Assembly: GCA_002898275.1 (NCBI GenBank)
Contig: BEIQ01000001.1
Span: forward strand, 613,899 to 677,898
Reading direction: 5' to 3'
DNA: 64,000 nt
Origin: a bacterium HR40
GTDB lineage: Bacteria > Pseudomonadota > Alphaproteobacteria > Geminicoccales > Geminicoccaceae
This document shows positions 7,757 through 16,949 of this stretch, in pieces; the first letter of the stretch is position 1; every line of letters begins with the position of its first letter. The notes beneath the pieces are model-generated. The model searched no databases. It was not told where the DNA came from and saw only the letters and a program-made list of their open reading frames with translations. Made by a program: the position numbers and the translations under genes.

Positions 7757-10003
7757 TCAGCGTGCTCCTCGAATCAGGCCCTGGCGCAGGGCCTCCAGGA
7801 TGCGGTCACGCGGTCCGTCGGCGACGATCTTGCCGGCATCGAGCACGACCAGGCGATGCACGAGGGAGAGCAGGCTGCCGCGATGCGTGACGAGGAGCAG
7901 GGTGCGCCCTTCCAAAACCGGCAACAGGCGTCGGATGAGCGCATGTTCGGCAGCGTTGTCCATCGCACTCGTGGGCTCGTCGAGCACGAGTACGGGCGGA
8001 TCGAGCAATAGGGCGCGGGCGAGGGCCACGGCCTGCCGCTGGCCACCCGAAAGCGCCTCGCCGCGCTCGCCGATCGGCATATCGTAGCCGAGGGGATGGC
8101 GGCGGGCGAACTCGTCGACACCCGCCAGTCGAGCCGCCTTGAGAAGGGTGGAGTCGTCCACCGTGCCGGCACCGAGCGCGATATTCTCCCGCAAGGTGCC
8201 TTGGAACAGGACGACATCTTGCAGGACACAGCCGATGTTGCGGCGCAGATCGGCAGGATCGATTTGGCGGACATCGACCCCATCCAACAACACCGCTCCT
8301 TCCTGTGGATGGTAGAGTCCGAGGACGAGCTTCTCGATCGTCGTTTTGCCGGAACCGACGCGGCCGACGATGCCGACCCGCTCCCCCGGGCGGATCTGCA
8401 AGTCGATGCCATCGATCGCCCATTCGCTCTGTCCCGGATAGCGAAAGCGCACGCCGCGCAGTTCGATGGCGCCATCGAGCGTGGGGCGATGGAGAAAGCG
8501 CATGTGGGGCGGCCGTTCCACCGGCAGGCGCATGATCGCGTCGAGCGTGCGGTAGGCGGTCTTGGCTTGGTGGAACCGGCTGAGGACGGCGGCCGTCTGG
8601 GCGAGCGGCGCCATGGCGCGCCCGGCGATGATGGACGTTCCGACGAGGGCGCCGACGGTGAGCTCGCCCTCGGCGATGAGATGCACGCCATAGACCACGG
8701 TGGCGAGGGTCACGATATTGGAGGCGAAGGCGGTCACGTTGACGGTGATGGCCGAGAGCAGCCGCGCGCGGTTGGCCGAGGCAGCGGTCTCGGCGACATA
8801 GTGCTCGAACGCCCGCTGGGTCCTGCCCTCGGCTCCGACCGCCTTGATGGTCTCGAGGCCGTTGAGGGTCTCGACGATGAGCCCGTGTTTGGCTGCCGCT
8901 TGGCGAAAAGTGGTGCCCACCACCCGATCGAGCGGGATTTGGACCAACAGCGCAACGGCGAGCACCACCGGGACCGCCACCGCTGGCACGATAGCGAGCG
9001 GCCCGCCGATGAGGGCGATCAGGCCGATGAAAAGGAAGACGAAGGGGAGGTCGACGAGCGTGGTGATCGTCGCCGAGGCGAAGAAATCGCGCAGCGTCTC
9101 GAATTCTCGCAGATGGTTGGCAAAAGCGCCGGCGGAACGGGGCCGCGCCTCCATGCGGATACCGAGCACCTGTTCGAAGATGCGGGCGGCGAGACGAATG
9201 TCGGCGGCACGGCCGGCGGCATCGACGAAATAACCGCGGAGCATGCGCAGCAAAAAGTCGAAGACGAAGACGATGAGGGCGCCGAGCGCCAGTACCCAGA
9301 GAGTGTCGATGGCTCGGTTGGGCACCACCCGGTCGTAGACGTTCATGACGAAGAGCGGGGTGGCGAGCACGAACAGATTGATGAGGAACGCTGCCACTGC
9401 GACCTCGGCATAGAGCGGCCACTGCCGCAGCAGCACGGACCAGAACCAGTGGCCCGCTGGCGCCTGTCGCGCCTGCTCGTCGCCCCGCTCGAGCAGCGGC
9501 AGAGGCCGCGCGACGATCGCCCAACCCGAATAGCGAGCGGCGAGGTCTTCGCGGTCGATCAGGCTCTCGCCTCCCGCAGCTTCCGGTAACGCCACCCGCA
9601 GTCGGCCACTGGCGTGGCGACCGAGGAGCAGGCAAGCATCCCGTCCGTGCAGCAAGAGTACGCAGGGAACGAGACCGGCGAGCAGCGCGTCGAGGTCGCG
9701 ACGCAGGACGCGGGCGCTCAATCCAGCCCGCTGGGCGGCTCGCACCGCGAGGGCGGGAGTGAGACGACCATCGACCAGGGGCAGTCCGGCGACCGCCGCG
9801 GTCGGCGACAGCGGCCGCTCGAGCAAGCGGGCCAGCAACACCAAGCTCTCGAGCAGCGGATCGGCGGGCTCTCCCGTGGCGGCTGGGATTTCCCAGCCAG
9901 CGGGCTCCGCCGGCGCGCTTTCGCTAGCCGGCGGCGGGAGGTCGCTCGTCTCCTCCGATCGTGCGAGAGAGTCGTTGACCGGCGCGCGGCTTTCCTGGTC
10001 CAT
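7757..10003 (-). CDS. Type I secretion ABC exporter, permease/ATPase (LapB-like)
   Basis: The 748-residue protein has three parts: an N-terminal C39-like region (about 45-165) without the catalytic cysteine motif of C39 peptidases, a six-helix exporter domain beginning near YAEVAVAAFLINLFVLATPL, and a nucleotide-binding domain with Walker A GRVGSGKTT, signature LSGGQRQAVALARAL and Walker B VLVLDEPTSAMD. This layout is that of LapB/HlyB exporters that move large unprocessed RTX or adhesin proteins. The ATG at 10001-10003 was preferred; the longer open frame adds unlikely sequence. No substrate gene is visible in the window. Confidence 0.93.
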   Translation of the reverse strand: MDQESRAPVNDSLARSEETSDLPPPASESAPAEPAGWEIPAATGEPADPLLESLVLLARLLERPLSPTAAVAGLPLVDGRLTPALAVRAAQRAGLSARVLRRDLDALLAGLVPCVLLLHGRDACLLLGRHASGRLRVALPEAAGGESLIDREDLAARYSGWAIVARPLPLLERGDEQARQAPAGHWFWSVLLRQWPLYAEVAVAAFLINLFVLATPLFVMNVYDRVVPNRAIDTLWVLALGALIVFVFDFLLRMLRGYFVDAAGRAADIRLAARIFEQVLGIRMEARPRSAGAFANHLREFETLRDFFASATITTLVDLPFVFLFIGLIALIGGPLAIVPAVAVPVVLAVALLVQIPLDRVVGTTFRQAAAKHGLIVETLNGLETIKAVGAEGRTQRAFEHYVAETAASANRARLLSAITVNVTAFASNIVTLATVVYGVHLIAEGELTVGALVGTSIIAGRAMAPLAQTAAVLSRFHQAKTAYRTLDAIMRLPVERPPHMRFLHRPTLDGAIELRGVRFRYPGQSEWAIDGIDLQIRPGERVGIVGRVGSGKTTIEKLVLGLYHPQEGAVLLDGVDVRQIDPADLRRNIGCVLQDVVLFQGTLRENIALGAGTVDDSTLLKAARLAGVDEFARRHPLGYDMPIGERGEALSGGQRQAVALARALLLDPPVLVLDEPTSAMDNAAEHALIRRLLPVLEGRTLLLVTHRGSLLSLVHRLVVLDAGKIVADGPRDRILEALRQGLIRGAR

Positions 10004-10160
10004 CACGGTATCCACGAGCGGATGAGGCCACCGTGCCCAGCGACGATCGTGACGGCGGCACCTTGCGGAAGGGTTAACGCAGACGCCTGTCGGGGAAAAG
10101 GCGGCCGCAGCAAAAAAGGCACACATCGGCGGCGGCACCGCGCCCGATCGGGCCGGCGCA

Positions 10161-10189
10161 TTGACGCTCGCTGGGGCGCCGTCTATGAC
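10161..10189 (+). promoter_or_regulatory. Sigma-70 type promoter for the tolC-like gene
   Basis: TTGACG (10161-10166) and TATGAC (10184-10189) are 17 bases apart, a good housekeeping promoter, about 60 bases before the ATG of the TolC homologue. Confidence 0.55.
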
Positions 10190-10248
10190 GACCTCGCCGT
10201 ATCCGGAAGATTCCGTGTCGCTCCGCGGCCTTAAAGGCGGAAAGATCG

Positions 10249-12018
10249 ATGCTGGCCAGACCCACGAAGAGTTCGACCGCGCGGTGGTTGCTCGCCTCGC
10301 TCCTGGCTTCGGCAGCCTGGCTCGGCACGGCCGATGCCGCCGGTGCCGGAGGCATCGGCGACAGCGTGCGAGCGGCGCTGGAGACCAACCCCGAGATCGG
10401 GGTGGTCAAGCACGACCGCCGGGCCGTGGAGCAGGAGTTGCGGCAAGCGCGGGCACGGTTGCTGCCGTCGCTCGATGTGCGCGCTGGCGTGGGACCGGAA
10501 TGGTCCCACAACAACAATACCCGTTCCCTCGACGGTGACGACAGTACCACGCTTTTGCGTTCGGAGGCGGAGCTCTCGCTCACCCAGCTGCTGTTCGACG
10601 GGTTCGAGACTCAAGGCGAGATCGAACGCCAACGGGCGCGCGTCGACAGCGCCGCGCGGCGGGTGACGGAAGCGGCAGAATTCGTCGCCCTCGATGCCGT
10701 CGAGGCACATCTCGAGGTGATGCGTGCGCAGCGCATCCTGGCCCTCAACGAGGACAATGTGCGCGCCCACGAGAGCATCCTCGGCAAGGTGGCGAGGCTC
10801 GAGCGCGAGGGACGCGGCGACATCTCCGACGTGCGCCAGGCGGAGGCGCGTCTCGCCGAAGCGCGCAACAGTCTCGCCACTGCCCGCGGACGGCTGGAGG
10901 ATGCCATCGCGACCTATCTGCGGGTCGTCGGAGAGCGCCCCACGGATCTGCGGGCGACCGGGGTGGCGGAGAACGCCCTGCCTGCCAGTGCCGACGTCGC
11001 GGCACAAATCGCTTCGACCCGCAATCCGAGCGTGCTGATCGCCGCTGCCGATGTCGATGTCGCGGCTGCCGAGCTCACCAAGGCGCGGGCCGGATTCTAT
11101 CCGCAGGTCAACCTCGAGCTGGGGGCCACGGCCGGCAACAATATTTCCGGCAGTACCACGAATACGGCCAATGCCTCGGCGCTCGTGGTGCTGCGCTACA
11201 ATCTGTTTCGGGGCGGCGCCGATATGGCGCGCGAGCGCGAAGCCTTCCACCGCATCAACGAAGCTCGCACGCGGCTGGCCAAGGCGCGGCGGCAAGCCGA
11301 GGAAGAGGCGCGGCTCAGTTTCAGCGCCCGTACCACGGCGAAGGCGCGCGTCGAGGCCCTGCGGGCCAAGGCCGAGGCCCAGCGGCGGACGCGGGACGCC
11401 TATGCCGCGCAGTTCGACATCGGCCAGCGCTCGCTCCTCGACCTCCTCGATGCCGAGAACGAGCTGTTCCTCGCTCGGGTGGCGCTGACCACGGCGGAAT
11501 TCACCGAAATGTTCGCCGGCTACCGTCTCCTTGCGGTGACCGGGCAGCTCCTCGACCACTTCGATCTGGCACCGCCGCGCGAGCATATCGACATCTGGCG
11601 GACCCCGGCGGAAGAGCCGACGCCCGAGCGGATCGAGGAAAAGAGCCGCGAGGTCGTCGACCCGAAGATGGAGCCGCGGCCGCTGCGCGGCACCGAGGCT
11701 GGCGAGCCGCCGGTCGAGGACTATGACGCCGCCCCGCATGTCGGCAGACCGCCGGCCCAGCCCGTCCAGCCCGCGGCTTCCGAGGCCGCTTCCGGACAGG
11801 CCACTTACGCGAGTTTCGCCGAGTTCTGGCGGGCCGTGGCGGGAGGTGGTCCGGCACAGCCGGCAACAGCTGGAACCGGGACCCATGAGGTGGTGCCGGC
11901 GGCATCGACGAGCTCGGGCGTCGCCACGACGGCGACCATGACGGCCTCCGAAGGACCGGCGCGTTACCCGGACTTCGGGAGCTTCTGGAAGGCGCTCGTG
12001 GGAGGCGATCGAGAGTAA
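10249..12018 (+). CDS. TolC-family outer membrane channel with C-terminal repeat tail
   Basis: The 589-residue protein is an outer membrane efflux/secretion channel. It has a signal peptide (about residues 10-31, ending near ADAAGA), followed by two outer-membrane-efflux repeats (about 35-240 and 245-445; e.g. LSLTQLLFDGFETQGEIERQ and LRYNLFRGGADMAREREAF), as in LapE/AggA. It should pair with the divergent HlyD/ABC genes. The last 130 residues are unusual: a Pro/Glu/Ala-rich linker carries two copies of the motif YxxFxxFW+AxxGG at residues 520-532 and 573-585. The second copy is almost at the C-terminus. GGCGGAAAG is a good ribosome site ahead of the ATG. Confidence 0.93.
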   Translation: MLARPTKSSTARWLLASLLASAAWLGTADAAGAGGIGDSVRAALETNPEIGVVKHDRRAVEQELRQARARLLPSLDVRAGVGPEWSHNNNTRSLDGDDSTTLLRSEAELSLTQLLFDGFETQGEIERQRARVDSAARRVTEAAEFVALDAVEAHLEVMRAQRILALNEDNVRAHESILGKVARLEREGRGDISDVRQAEARLAEARNSLATARGRLEDAIATYLRVVGERPTDLRATGVAENALPASADVAAQIASTRNPSVLIAAADVDVAAAELTKARAGFYPQVNLELGATAGNNISGSTTNTANASALVVLRYNLFRGGADMAREREAFHRINEARTRLAKARRQAEEEARLSFSARTTAKARVEALRAKAEAQRRTRDAYAAQFDIGQRSLLDLLDAENELFLARVALTTAEFTEMFAGYRLLAVTGQLLDHFDLAPPREHIDIWRTPAEEPTPERIEEKSREVVDPKMEPRPLRGTEAGEPPVEDYDAAPHVGRPPAQPVQPAASEAASGQATYASFAEFWRAVAGGGPAQPATAGTGTHEVVPAASTSSGVATTATMTASEGPARYPDFGSFWKALVGGDRE

Positions 12019-12044
12019 CCGGCGTTCACGGTGGTCCGAAGGAC

Positions 12045-12077
12045 AGGGGGGCGCCAGCGGGTACGCGGCGCCCCCCT
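12045..12077 (+). terminator. Strong GC hairpin after the tolC-like gene
   Basis: AGGGGGGCGCC (12045-12055) pairs perfectly with GGCGCCCCCCT (12067-12077), and GCG/CGC inside the loop can extend the stem. It begins 27 bases after the stop codon. It has only a weak T-rich trailer (TACATTT). Confidence 0.55.
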
Positions 12078-12189
12078 ACATTTCCCGCTGGCCGAGCCCC
12101 CTTAGGGAAAAATTAACGTTCGCAGGGCACAACAGCGGTGGTTTCGAGAACGCGCGGGCGGCGAGCCCGCGCTGCGAGGGGGACGCGAG

Positions 12190-12564
12190 ATGAGCGCAGT
12201 GCGCAAGCGCCAAGCGAGGGAAGCCGGGCAGAGCAGGGTCGACGTCGGCCAGCTGGGCTTCGAACGCCTGCTGAGCGAATGGGTCGGGCAGCGCGTCGAT
12301 CATGACGAGCACCCCCTGCCGGTTCTGGCATTTGCCGACCTCGTTCCCGACGAGGGTGGCGAAGTGGTCCTCCGGCCCGGCGGGTTGGATCGGCGAGTGC
12401 GCCTGCTCGTGCCCCTGCTTCCGGTGGAGCAAGGTCGCTCGGTACCCCATGTGACGGCGGCCGGCGAAGACGTGACCGGCATGCGCTTCGTACGGTTCGC
12501 CGGCGGGCCGGTGGTCCATCTGCCGGCCGATGTGGAGTTGGAGTTCGTGCTGGTGGGCGCGTGA
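12190..12564 (+). CDS. Hypothetical protein, 124 aa
   Basis: I do not recognise the family. The product is a soluble, acidic-to-neutral protein without signal peptide or membrane segments; the C-terminal half (VPHVTAAGEDVTGMRFVRFAGGPVVHLPADVELEFVLVG) alternates hydrophobic residues as in a beta-rich domain. GAGGGGGA lies 7 bases before the ATG, a good ribosome site, and codon use looks like real coding sequence on this strand. It sits between the terminator after tolC and gpmI, so it is probably transcribed alone. An overlapping antisense frame is less likely to be real. Confidence 0.6.
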   Translation: MSAVRKRQAREAGQSRVDVGQLGFERLLSEWVGQRVDHDEHPLPVLAFADLVPDEGGEVVLRPGGLDRRVRLLVPLLPVEQGRSVPHVTAAGEDVTGMRFVRFAGGPVVHLPADVELEFVLVGA

Positions 12565-12823
12565 GGTCGGCACCCACTGGGCGGGATGGCAGCGGGGATG
12601 GGCGGGTAACGGCCGCGGTCGTCCGCTCGCGCCCGTGTGGCGACAGGCTGCGACAGGCGGTACGGTTGGCGGCGATCCGACGTCCGCGATAAGGCGGCTA
12701 CGGTCCTGTGTCGCCGGGGCCGAGGATCGCGTTGGCTCGGCACTGCCGTCCGCCGTGCCGGTCGCTTCGCCCCCGGCGGCCGCAGTGGCCGCTCCGGCCG
12801 CTGCATGCGCGAGGAAGGCTGTC

Positions 12824-14356
12824 ATGAGCGATCGCCCGCGACCCGTGGTCCTTTGCATCCTGGATGGCTGGGGTTATCGCGAGGAGCGGGAGGCCAATGC
12901 CGTGGCCCTGGCGCCCACACCGGTCTTCGACCGCTGCTGGGCGAGTCTGCCTCGCTGCTTGCTGCGCACCGACGGGCCGGCGGTCGGGCTGCCCGAGGGG
13001 CAGTTCGGCAACTCCGAGGTCGGTCACATGAACCTCGGGGCTGGCCGCATCGTCCTCCAGGATCTTCCGCGGGTCGATCGCTGGATCGAGGATCGTACGT
13101 TCGAGCGCTCGGGACGGCTCGCCGCGGCGGCCCAGCGGATCCGCGCGGCGGGAGGCCGGCTCCATCTCTTGGGCCTGCTCTCGGCAGGTGGCGTGCACGC
13201 CCATCGGCGTCACATCCTGGCGCTCGCCCGCATGTTCGCCGCCGCCGGTATCCCCGTGCTGCTCCATCTTTTTACCGACGGGCGCGACACGCCGCCGCGC
13301 TCGGCGGACAGCGAGATGGCCTGGCTGCGCAGCGGGCTGCAAGACCAGCCTCTCGTGCGGGTGGCGACCGTCTCCGGTCGCTATTACGCCATGGATCGTG
13401 ACCGCCGGTGGGAGCGGACGCAACGAGCGTGGCGGGCAATCGTCCTCGCCGAAGGCGAACGGGCGGCGGATCCGGAAGAGGCGGTGCGCCGGGCCTGGGA
13501 GCGGGATTTCGGCGACGAGTTCCTCCCGCCGACGGTGATCGGGGACTACGAAGGCATGCGCGACGGCGACGGACTGCTCTGTGCCAATTTCCGCGCCGAC
13601 CGTGTCCGCCAGCTCCTGAGCGCCCTGGTCGATCCCGGTTTTGCCGAGTTCCCTCGTCCATGCCGACCCGAGTTGTCCTGGGCCGCCGGGCTCATGAGCT
13701 ATTCCCGCGAGCTCGACCGGCTGCTCGAGGTGCTGATCCCGCCGGAGAAGCTCGAGCGCGTCATGGGGGAAGTCGTCGCCGCTGCCGGGCTCACCCAGCT
13801 GCGCATCGCCGAAACCGAGAAGTATCCGCACGTCACCTATTTCTTCAACGGCGGCCGCGAGCAGCCGTTCGCTGGCGAGGAACGCATCCTCGTCCCATCG
13901 CCCAAGGTTCCCACCTACGACCTGAAGCCGGAAATGTCGGCGGAGCCGGTCACCGATCGGCTGGTCGATGCGATCCAGAGCCATCGCTTCGATTTCGTGC
14001 TGGTCAATTACGCCAATCCCGACATGGTCGGACACACTGGCAGTCTCGAAGCCGCGATCGCCGCGGTGGAAACGGTCGACCGTTGCCTCGGGCGTCTCCT
14101 GGCGGCGGTCGAAACGACCGGGGGGATGGCGCTGGTGACCGCCGATCACGGCAACTGCGAGCTGATGCGCGATCCGGAAAGCGGCGGTCCGCACACCGCC
14201 CACACCTACAATCCGGTGCCCTGCTTCCTTTTCGGCGCTCGCCGGAGGTTACGGTTGCGCGACGGCATCCTCGCCGACGTGGCGCCCACGCTGCTGCCCT
14301 TCCTTGGCCTGGAGCAGCCGCCGGAAATGACGGGACGCAGTCTGATCGCGGAGTGA
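12824..14356 (+). CDS. gpmI: 2,3-bisphosphoglycerate-independent phosphoglycerate mutase
   Basis: The 510-residue enzyme interconverts 3- and 2-phosphoglycerate in glycolysis. Metal-binding Asp14 is in LDGWGYRE and the catalytic Ser64 in FGNSEVGHMNLG. Further landmarks are TDGRDTPP, GRYYAMDRD, CANFRADRVRQL, ETEKYPHVTYFFNGG, and the second metal cluster NYANPDMVGHTG and VTADHGNCE. The length is normal. GAGGAAGG precedes the ATG. It is the first gene of a tight run with an EnvC-like gene (TGATG overlap), ctpA and a polysaccharide deacetylase, an arrangement common in alphaproteobacteria. Confidence 0.97.
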   Translation: MSDRPRPVVLCILDGWGYREEREANAVALAPTPVFDRCWASLPRCLLRTDGPAVGLPEGQFGNSEVGHMNLGAGRIVLQDLPRVDRWIEDRTFERSGRLAAAAQRIRAAGGRLHLLGLLSAGGVHAHRRHILALARMFAAAGIPVLLHLFTDGRDTPPRSADSEMAWLRSGLQDQPLVRVATVSGRYYAMDRDRRWERTQRAWRAIVLAEGERAADPEEAVRRAWERDFGDEFLPPTVIGDYEGMRDGDGLLCANFRADRVRQLLSALVDPGFAEFPRPCRPELSWAAGLMSYSRELDRLLEVLIPPEKLERVMGEVVAAAGLTQLRIAETEKYPHVTYFFNGGREQPFAGEERILVPSPKVPTYDLKPEMSAEPVTDRLVDAIQSHRFDFVLVNYANPDMVGHTGSLEAAIAAVETVDRCLGRLLAAVETTGGMALVTADHGNCELMRDPESGGPHTAHTYNPVPCFLFGARRRLRLRDGILADVAPTLLPFLGLEQPPEMTGRSLIAE

Positions 14357-15639
14357 TGGGGCGGGGGATGCGACGGTCCTGGGCACTGCTGCTCCTCGTT
14401 CCCGTCGCCGCGGCGACGGTCGAGACCGGGTTCGCCGCACCTCCGTCTTCTCTGGTGGGCGCAATGGCGGTCGCCTTGCAGGCCTCCCGCGAGCGCGCGG
14501 CGATGGCAGCTCGTCTGGCGGCTGCCGTGGAGGCCACGGACGCTCGGGCGCGAGCGCTCGCGGTTGCGATTTCGCGCGCCACTGGCCTGCGCGAGGAGCG
14601 TCGCGCCGCCGTCGAGCGCTATGGGGAACTGGCAAAGAGCACGCGCCAACGCCTGGTCGAGCTCGCCGGGGAGCTGCAGCTTGCGGTCGACACTCGCTGG
14701 CGGGTGCTCCGGCTCGAGCGCGACCGCCGGCTGCACATGGGACCCGCGGCGGTGCGAACGGACAGCCGCCTCGCCGCCCTGCTCGCCGCGTCTTCGGCGG
14801 CGCTCGCGGCGGCAGACCAGTCCCTCGAAGCCCAGCGCGAGCTCCAGCGCCTGGTGGAACGAGCGCGGGCGTGGGCGCGTTCGGCGTCGAGCATGCTCGA
14901 CGCCGAACTCGCGGCACTCGAGGACGAGAGGAGGAAGCTCGAGACCGGTCGCGCGGCGCTCGCCCGCGAGCGGGTGGAATGGCTTCGGCGGGCTGCCGCC
15001 GCCGGGCACGTCGGGGGCCGGCTGCGCACCCTCGCCGATATCGCCGAAGGCTTGCTGGCGCGCGGATTCTCCGCCGTCGGGACGAAGGCGTCGAAGCCGG
15101 CGCGCTGGCAGGCGGCAGCCCTCCTCCCATCGCCGTCCGCCAGCTCGCCGATCGCCGTTCGCCCGTCCCTCCGCTCCCGGATCTGGCGACCCGCACGGTC
15201 AGCACCGCTGGCCGCCGGTACCGGTGGCCAGAGGAAGGCCACGGGATCCGTCGCCCTGCCCGTCGATGGCGTACCGGCGCACCTCTACGGCGATCCGGGC
15301 GCCGGTCCGCTGTCGCGCGGCGTCACCCTCCTCGTACACAATCCGCGTCTGGTGCGCTCGCCGTGGAGCGGCCGGGTGGTGTTCGCGTCGCCGTTCCGCG
15401 ACTTCGGCCCCTTGTTGATTCTCGACCGCGGCGATGGATATCATGCGTTGATTGCCGGGATGGACCGGATCGACGTCGGTCTTGGCGACGAGGTGCGGGC
15501 GGGTCAGGCGGTCGGAAGGCTTTTCGCGACACCCGACGACCCGCGGCGGATCTATGTCGAGCTGCGCCGCCGAGGCGAGCCGGTCGATCCCCTTCCGTGG
15601 CTCGCAGCGGGGCAGAGCGGGGAAGCAGGTTCGGGATGA
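14356..15639 (+). CDS. EnvC-like murein hydrolase activator (degenerate LytM/M23)
   Basis: The 427-residue protein has a signal peptide (residues 1-27), a long Ala/Arg/Glu-rich coiled coil (about 30-240), a low-complexity Pro/Ser linker, and a C-terminal LytM domain (about 310-420: GRVVFASPFRDFGPLLILDRGDGYHALIAGMDRIDVGLGDEVRAGQAVG). The zinc ligands of active M23 peptidases are not all present: the usual HxH region reads YHALIAGM, as in EnvC-type activators. Such proteins activate periplasmic amidases for septal peptidoglycan splitting. The start codon overlaps the gpmI stop. Confidence 0.88.
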   Translation: MGRGMRRSWALLLLVPVAAATVETGFAAPPSSLVGAMAVALQASRERAAMAARLAAAVEATDARARALAVAISRATGLREERRAAVERYGELAKSTRQRLVELAGELQLAVDTRWRVLRLERDRRLHMGPAAVRTDSRLAALLAASSAALAAADQSLEAQRELQRLVERARAWARSASSMLDAELAALEDERRKLETGRAALARERVEWLRRAAAAGHVGGRLRTLADIAEGLLARGFSAVGTKASKPARWQAAALLPSPSASSPIAVRPSLRSRIWRPARSAPLAAGTGGQRKATGSVALPVDGVPAHLYGDPGAGPLSRGVTLLVHNPRLVRSPWSGRVVFASPFRDFGPLLILDRGDGYHALIAGMDRIDVGLGDEVRAGQAVGRLFATPDDPRRIYVELRRRGEPVDPLPWLAAGQSGEAGSG

Positions 15640-16949
15640 GACAGGTACGGCGCTGGGCGGGTGTCGGGGTCAAGGCGGCCATCGCTCTGGTCTTGACCGT
15701 GGGTTTTCTGTTGGCCGCTACGGGTAGCGGTCCGTGGGCGCAGTCGACGAGCAGCGACACCCTGCGGGCGCTCAAGCTCTTTGGCGACGTGTTCGAGCGG
15801 GTGCGCGCCGAGTACGTCGAGGAGGTCACCGACGACAAACTCATCGAATCGGCCATCAACGGCATGCTCTCCGCTCTCGACCCCCACTCGGGCTATCTCG
15901 ACGAGAGTCGGTACCGCGATATGCAGGTGCAGACGCGGGGTGAATTCGGTGGTCTCGGCATCGAGGTGACGATGGAAAACGGCCTGGTGAAGGTCGTGTC
16001 GCCGATCGACGACACCCCCGCCTGGCGTGCCGGCATCAAGGCCGGTGATTTGATCTCGCGGATCGACGGCGAACCGGTGATGGGCATGTCCCTCAACGAG
16101 GCCGTGGAGAAAATGCGGGGTCCGGTCGGGACGAAAATCCGCCTCGAAATCCTGCGCAAAGGCGAGCAGGAACCGTTGCAGGTGGAACTGACGCGGGCGG
16201 TGATCCGCATCAGCCCTGTGCGGGGCCGGGGCGAGGGCGATGTCGGCTATTTGCGCATCACGACCTTCAACGAGCGCACCGCCGAAGCGGTCGAGGAAAC
16301 GGTGCGCCAGCTGCGTCGCGAGCTCGGTGACGGCATGAAGGGGCTCGTCCTCGATCTGCGGAACAATCCGGGTGGACTGCTCGACCAAGCGGTGGCAGTG
16401 GCGGATGCCTTCCTCGATCGCGGCGAGATCGTCTCGACGCGGGGACGCCGGCCCGACAGCATGCAGCGCTACAATGCCCGGCCTGGGGACATCCTCGACG
16501 GTCTCCCGATGGTGGTCCTGATCAACGGGGGTTCGGCCTCGGCTTCGGAAATCGTGGCCGGCGCCCTGCAGGATCACGGACGGGCGGTGGTGATGGGCAC
16601 CCAGTCCTTCGGTAAGGGATCGGTGCAAACGATCGTGCCGATTCCCGGCCACGGCGCACTGCGGCTGACCACCGCACGCTACTATACTCCCGCCGGCCGT
16701 TCCATCCAGGCGATGGGCATCACGCCTGACATCATCGTGCATCAGGCCAAGGTCGAGTTCGTCGAGGACGAGGAGGGCCGGCGCGAGTCCGACCTGCGGG
16801 GACGGCTCGAGAACGACACCGCCACGCCGGAAAACCGGCAGGCCAAGGGAACTGCCGATCTCGACGCCCAGGACTACCAGCTCGCGCGGGCTGTCGACCT
16901 GTTGCGCGGCCTTTCTTTCTTCCGTCAGGCGTCTGCCGGCGCCCGGTGA
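15636..16949 (+). CDS. ctpA: S41 C-terminal processing protease CtpA
   Basis: The 437-residue periplasmic serine protease has a signal/anchor helix at residues 12-35, a PDZ domain (about 104-190, GEFGGLGIEV and AGIKAGDLISRIDG), and an S41 core with the SASASE motif (300-305) carrying the catalytic serine and Lys327 in SFGKGSVQ. CtpA trims C-termini and degrades envelope proteins, including cell-wall hydrolases. Its ATGA overlap with the EnvC-like gene suggests coupled expression of a hydrolase activator and a protease that may control hydrolase levels, which is inference. Confidence 0.96.
   Translation: MRQVRRWAGVGVKAAIALVLTVGFLLAATGSGPWAQSTSSDTLRALKLFGDVFERVRAEYVEEVTDDKLIESAINGMLSALDPHSGYLDESRYRDMQVQTRGEFGGLGIEVTMENGLVKVVSPIDDTPAWRAGIKAGDLISRIDGEPVMGMSLNEAVEKMRGPVGTKIRLEILRKGEQEPLQVELTRAVIRISPVRGRGEGDVGYLRITTFNERTAEAVEETVRQLRRELGDGMKGLVLDLRNNPGGLLDQAVAVADAFLDRGEIVSTRGRRPDSMQRYNARPGDILDGLPMVVLINGGSASASEIVAGALQDHGRAVVMGTQSFGKGSVQTIVPIPGHGALRLTTARYYTPAGRSIQAMGITPDIIVHQAKVEFVEDEEGRRESDLRGRLENDTATPENRQAKGTADLDAQDYQLARAVDLLRGLSFFRQASAGAR

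Noticed and set aside
12076-12858. A 260-codon minus-strand frame
   Set aside because: Overlaps the better-supported plus-strand gene and the gpmI start; low-complexity sequence.
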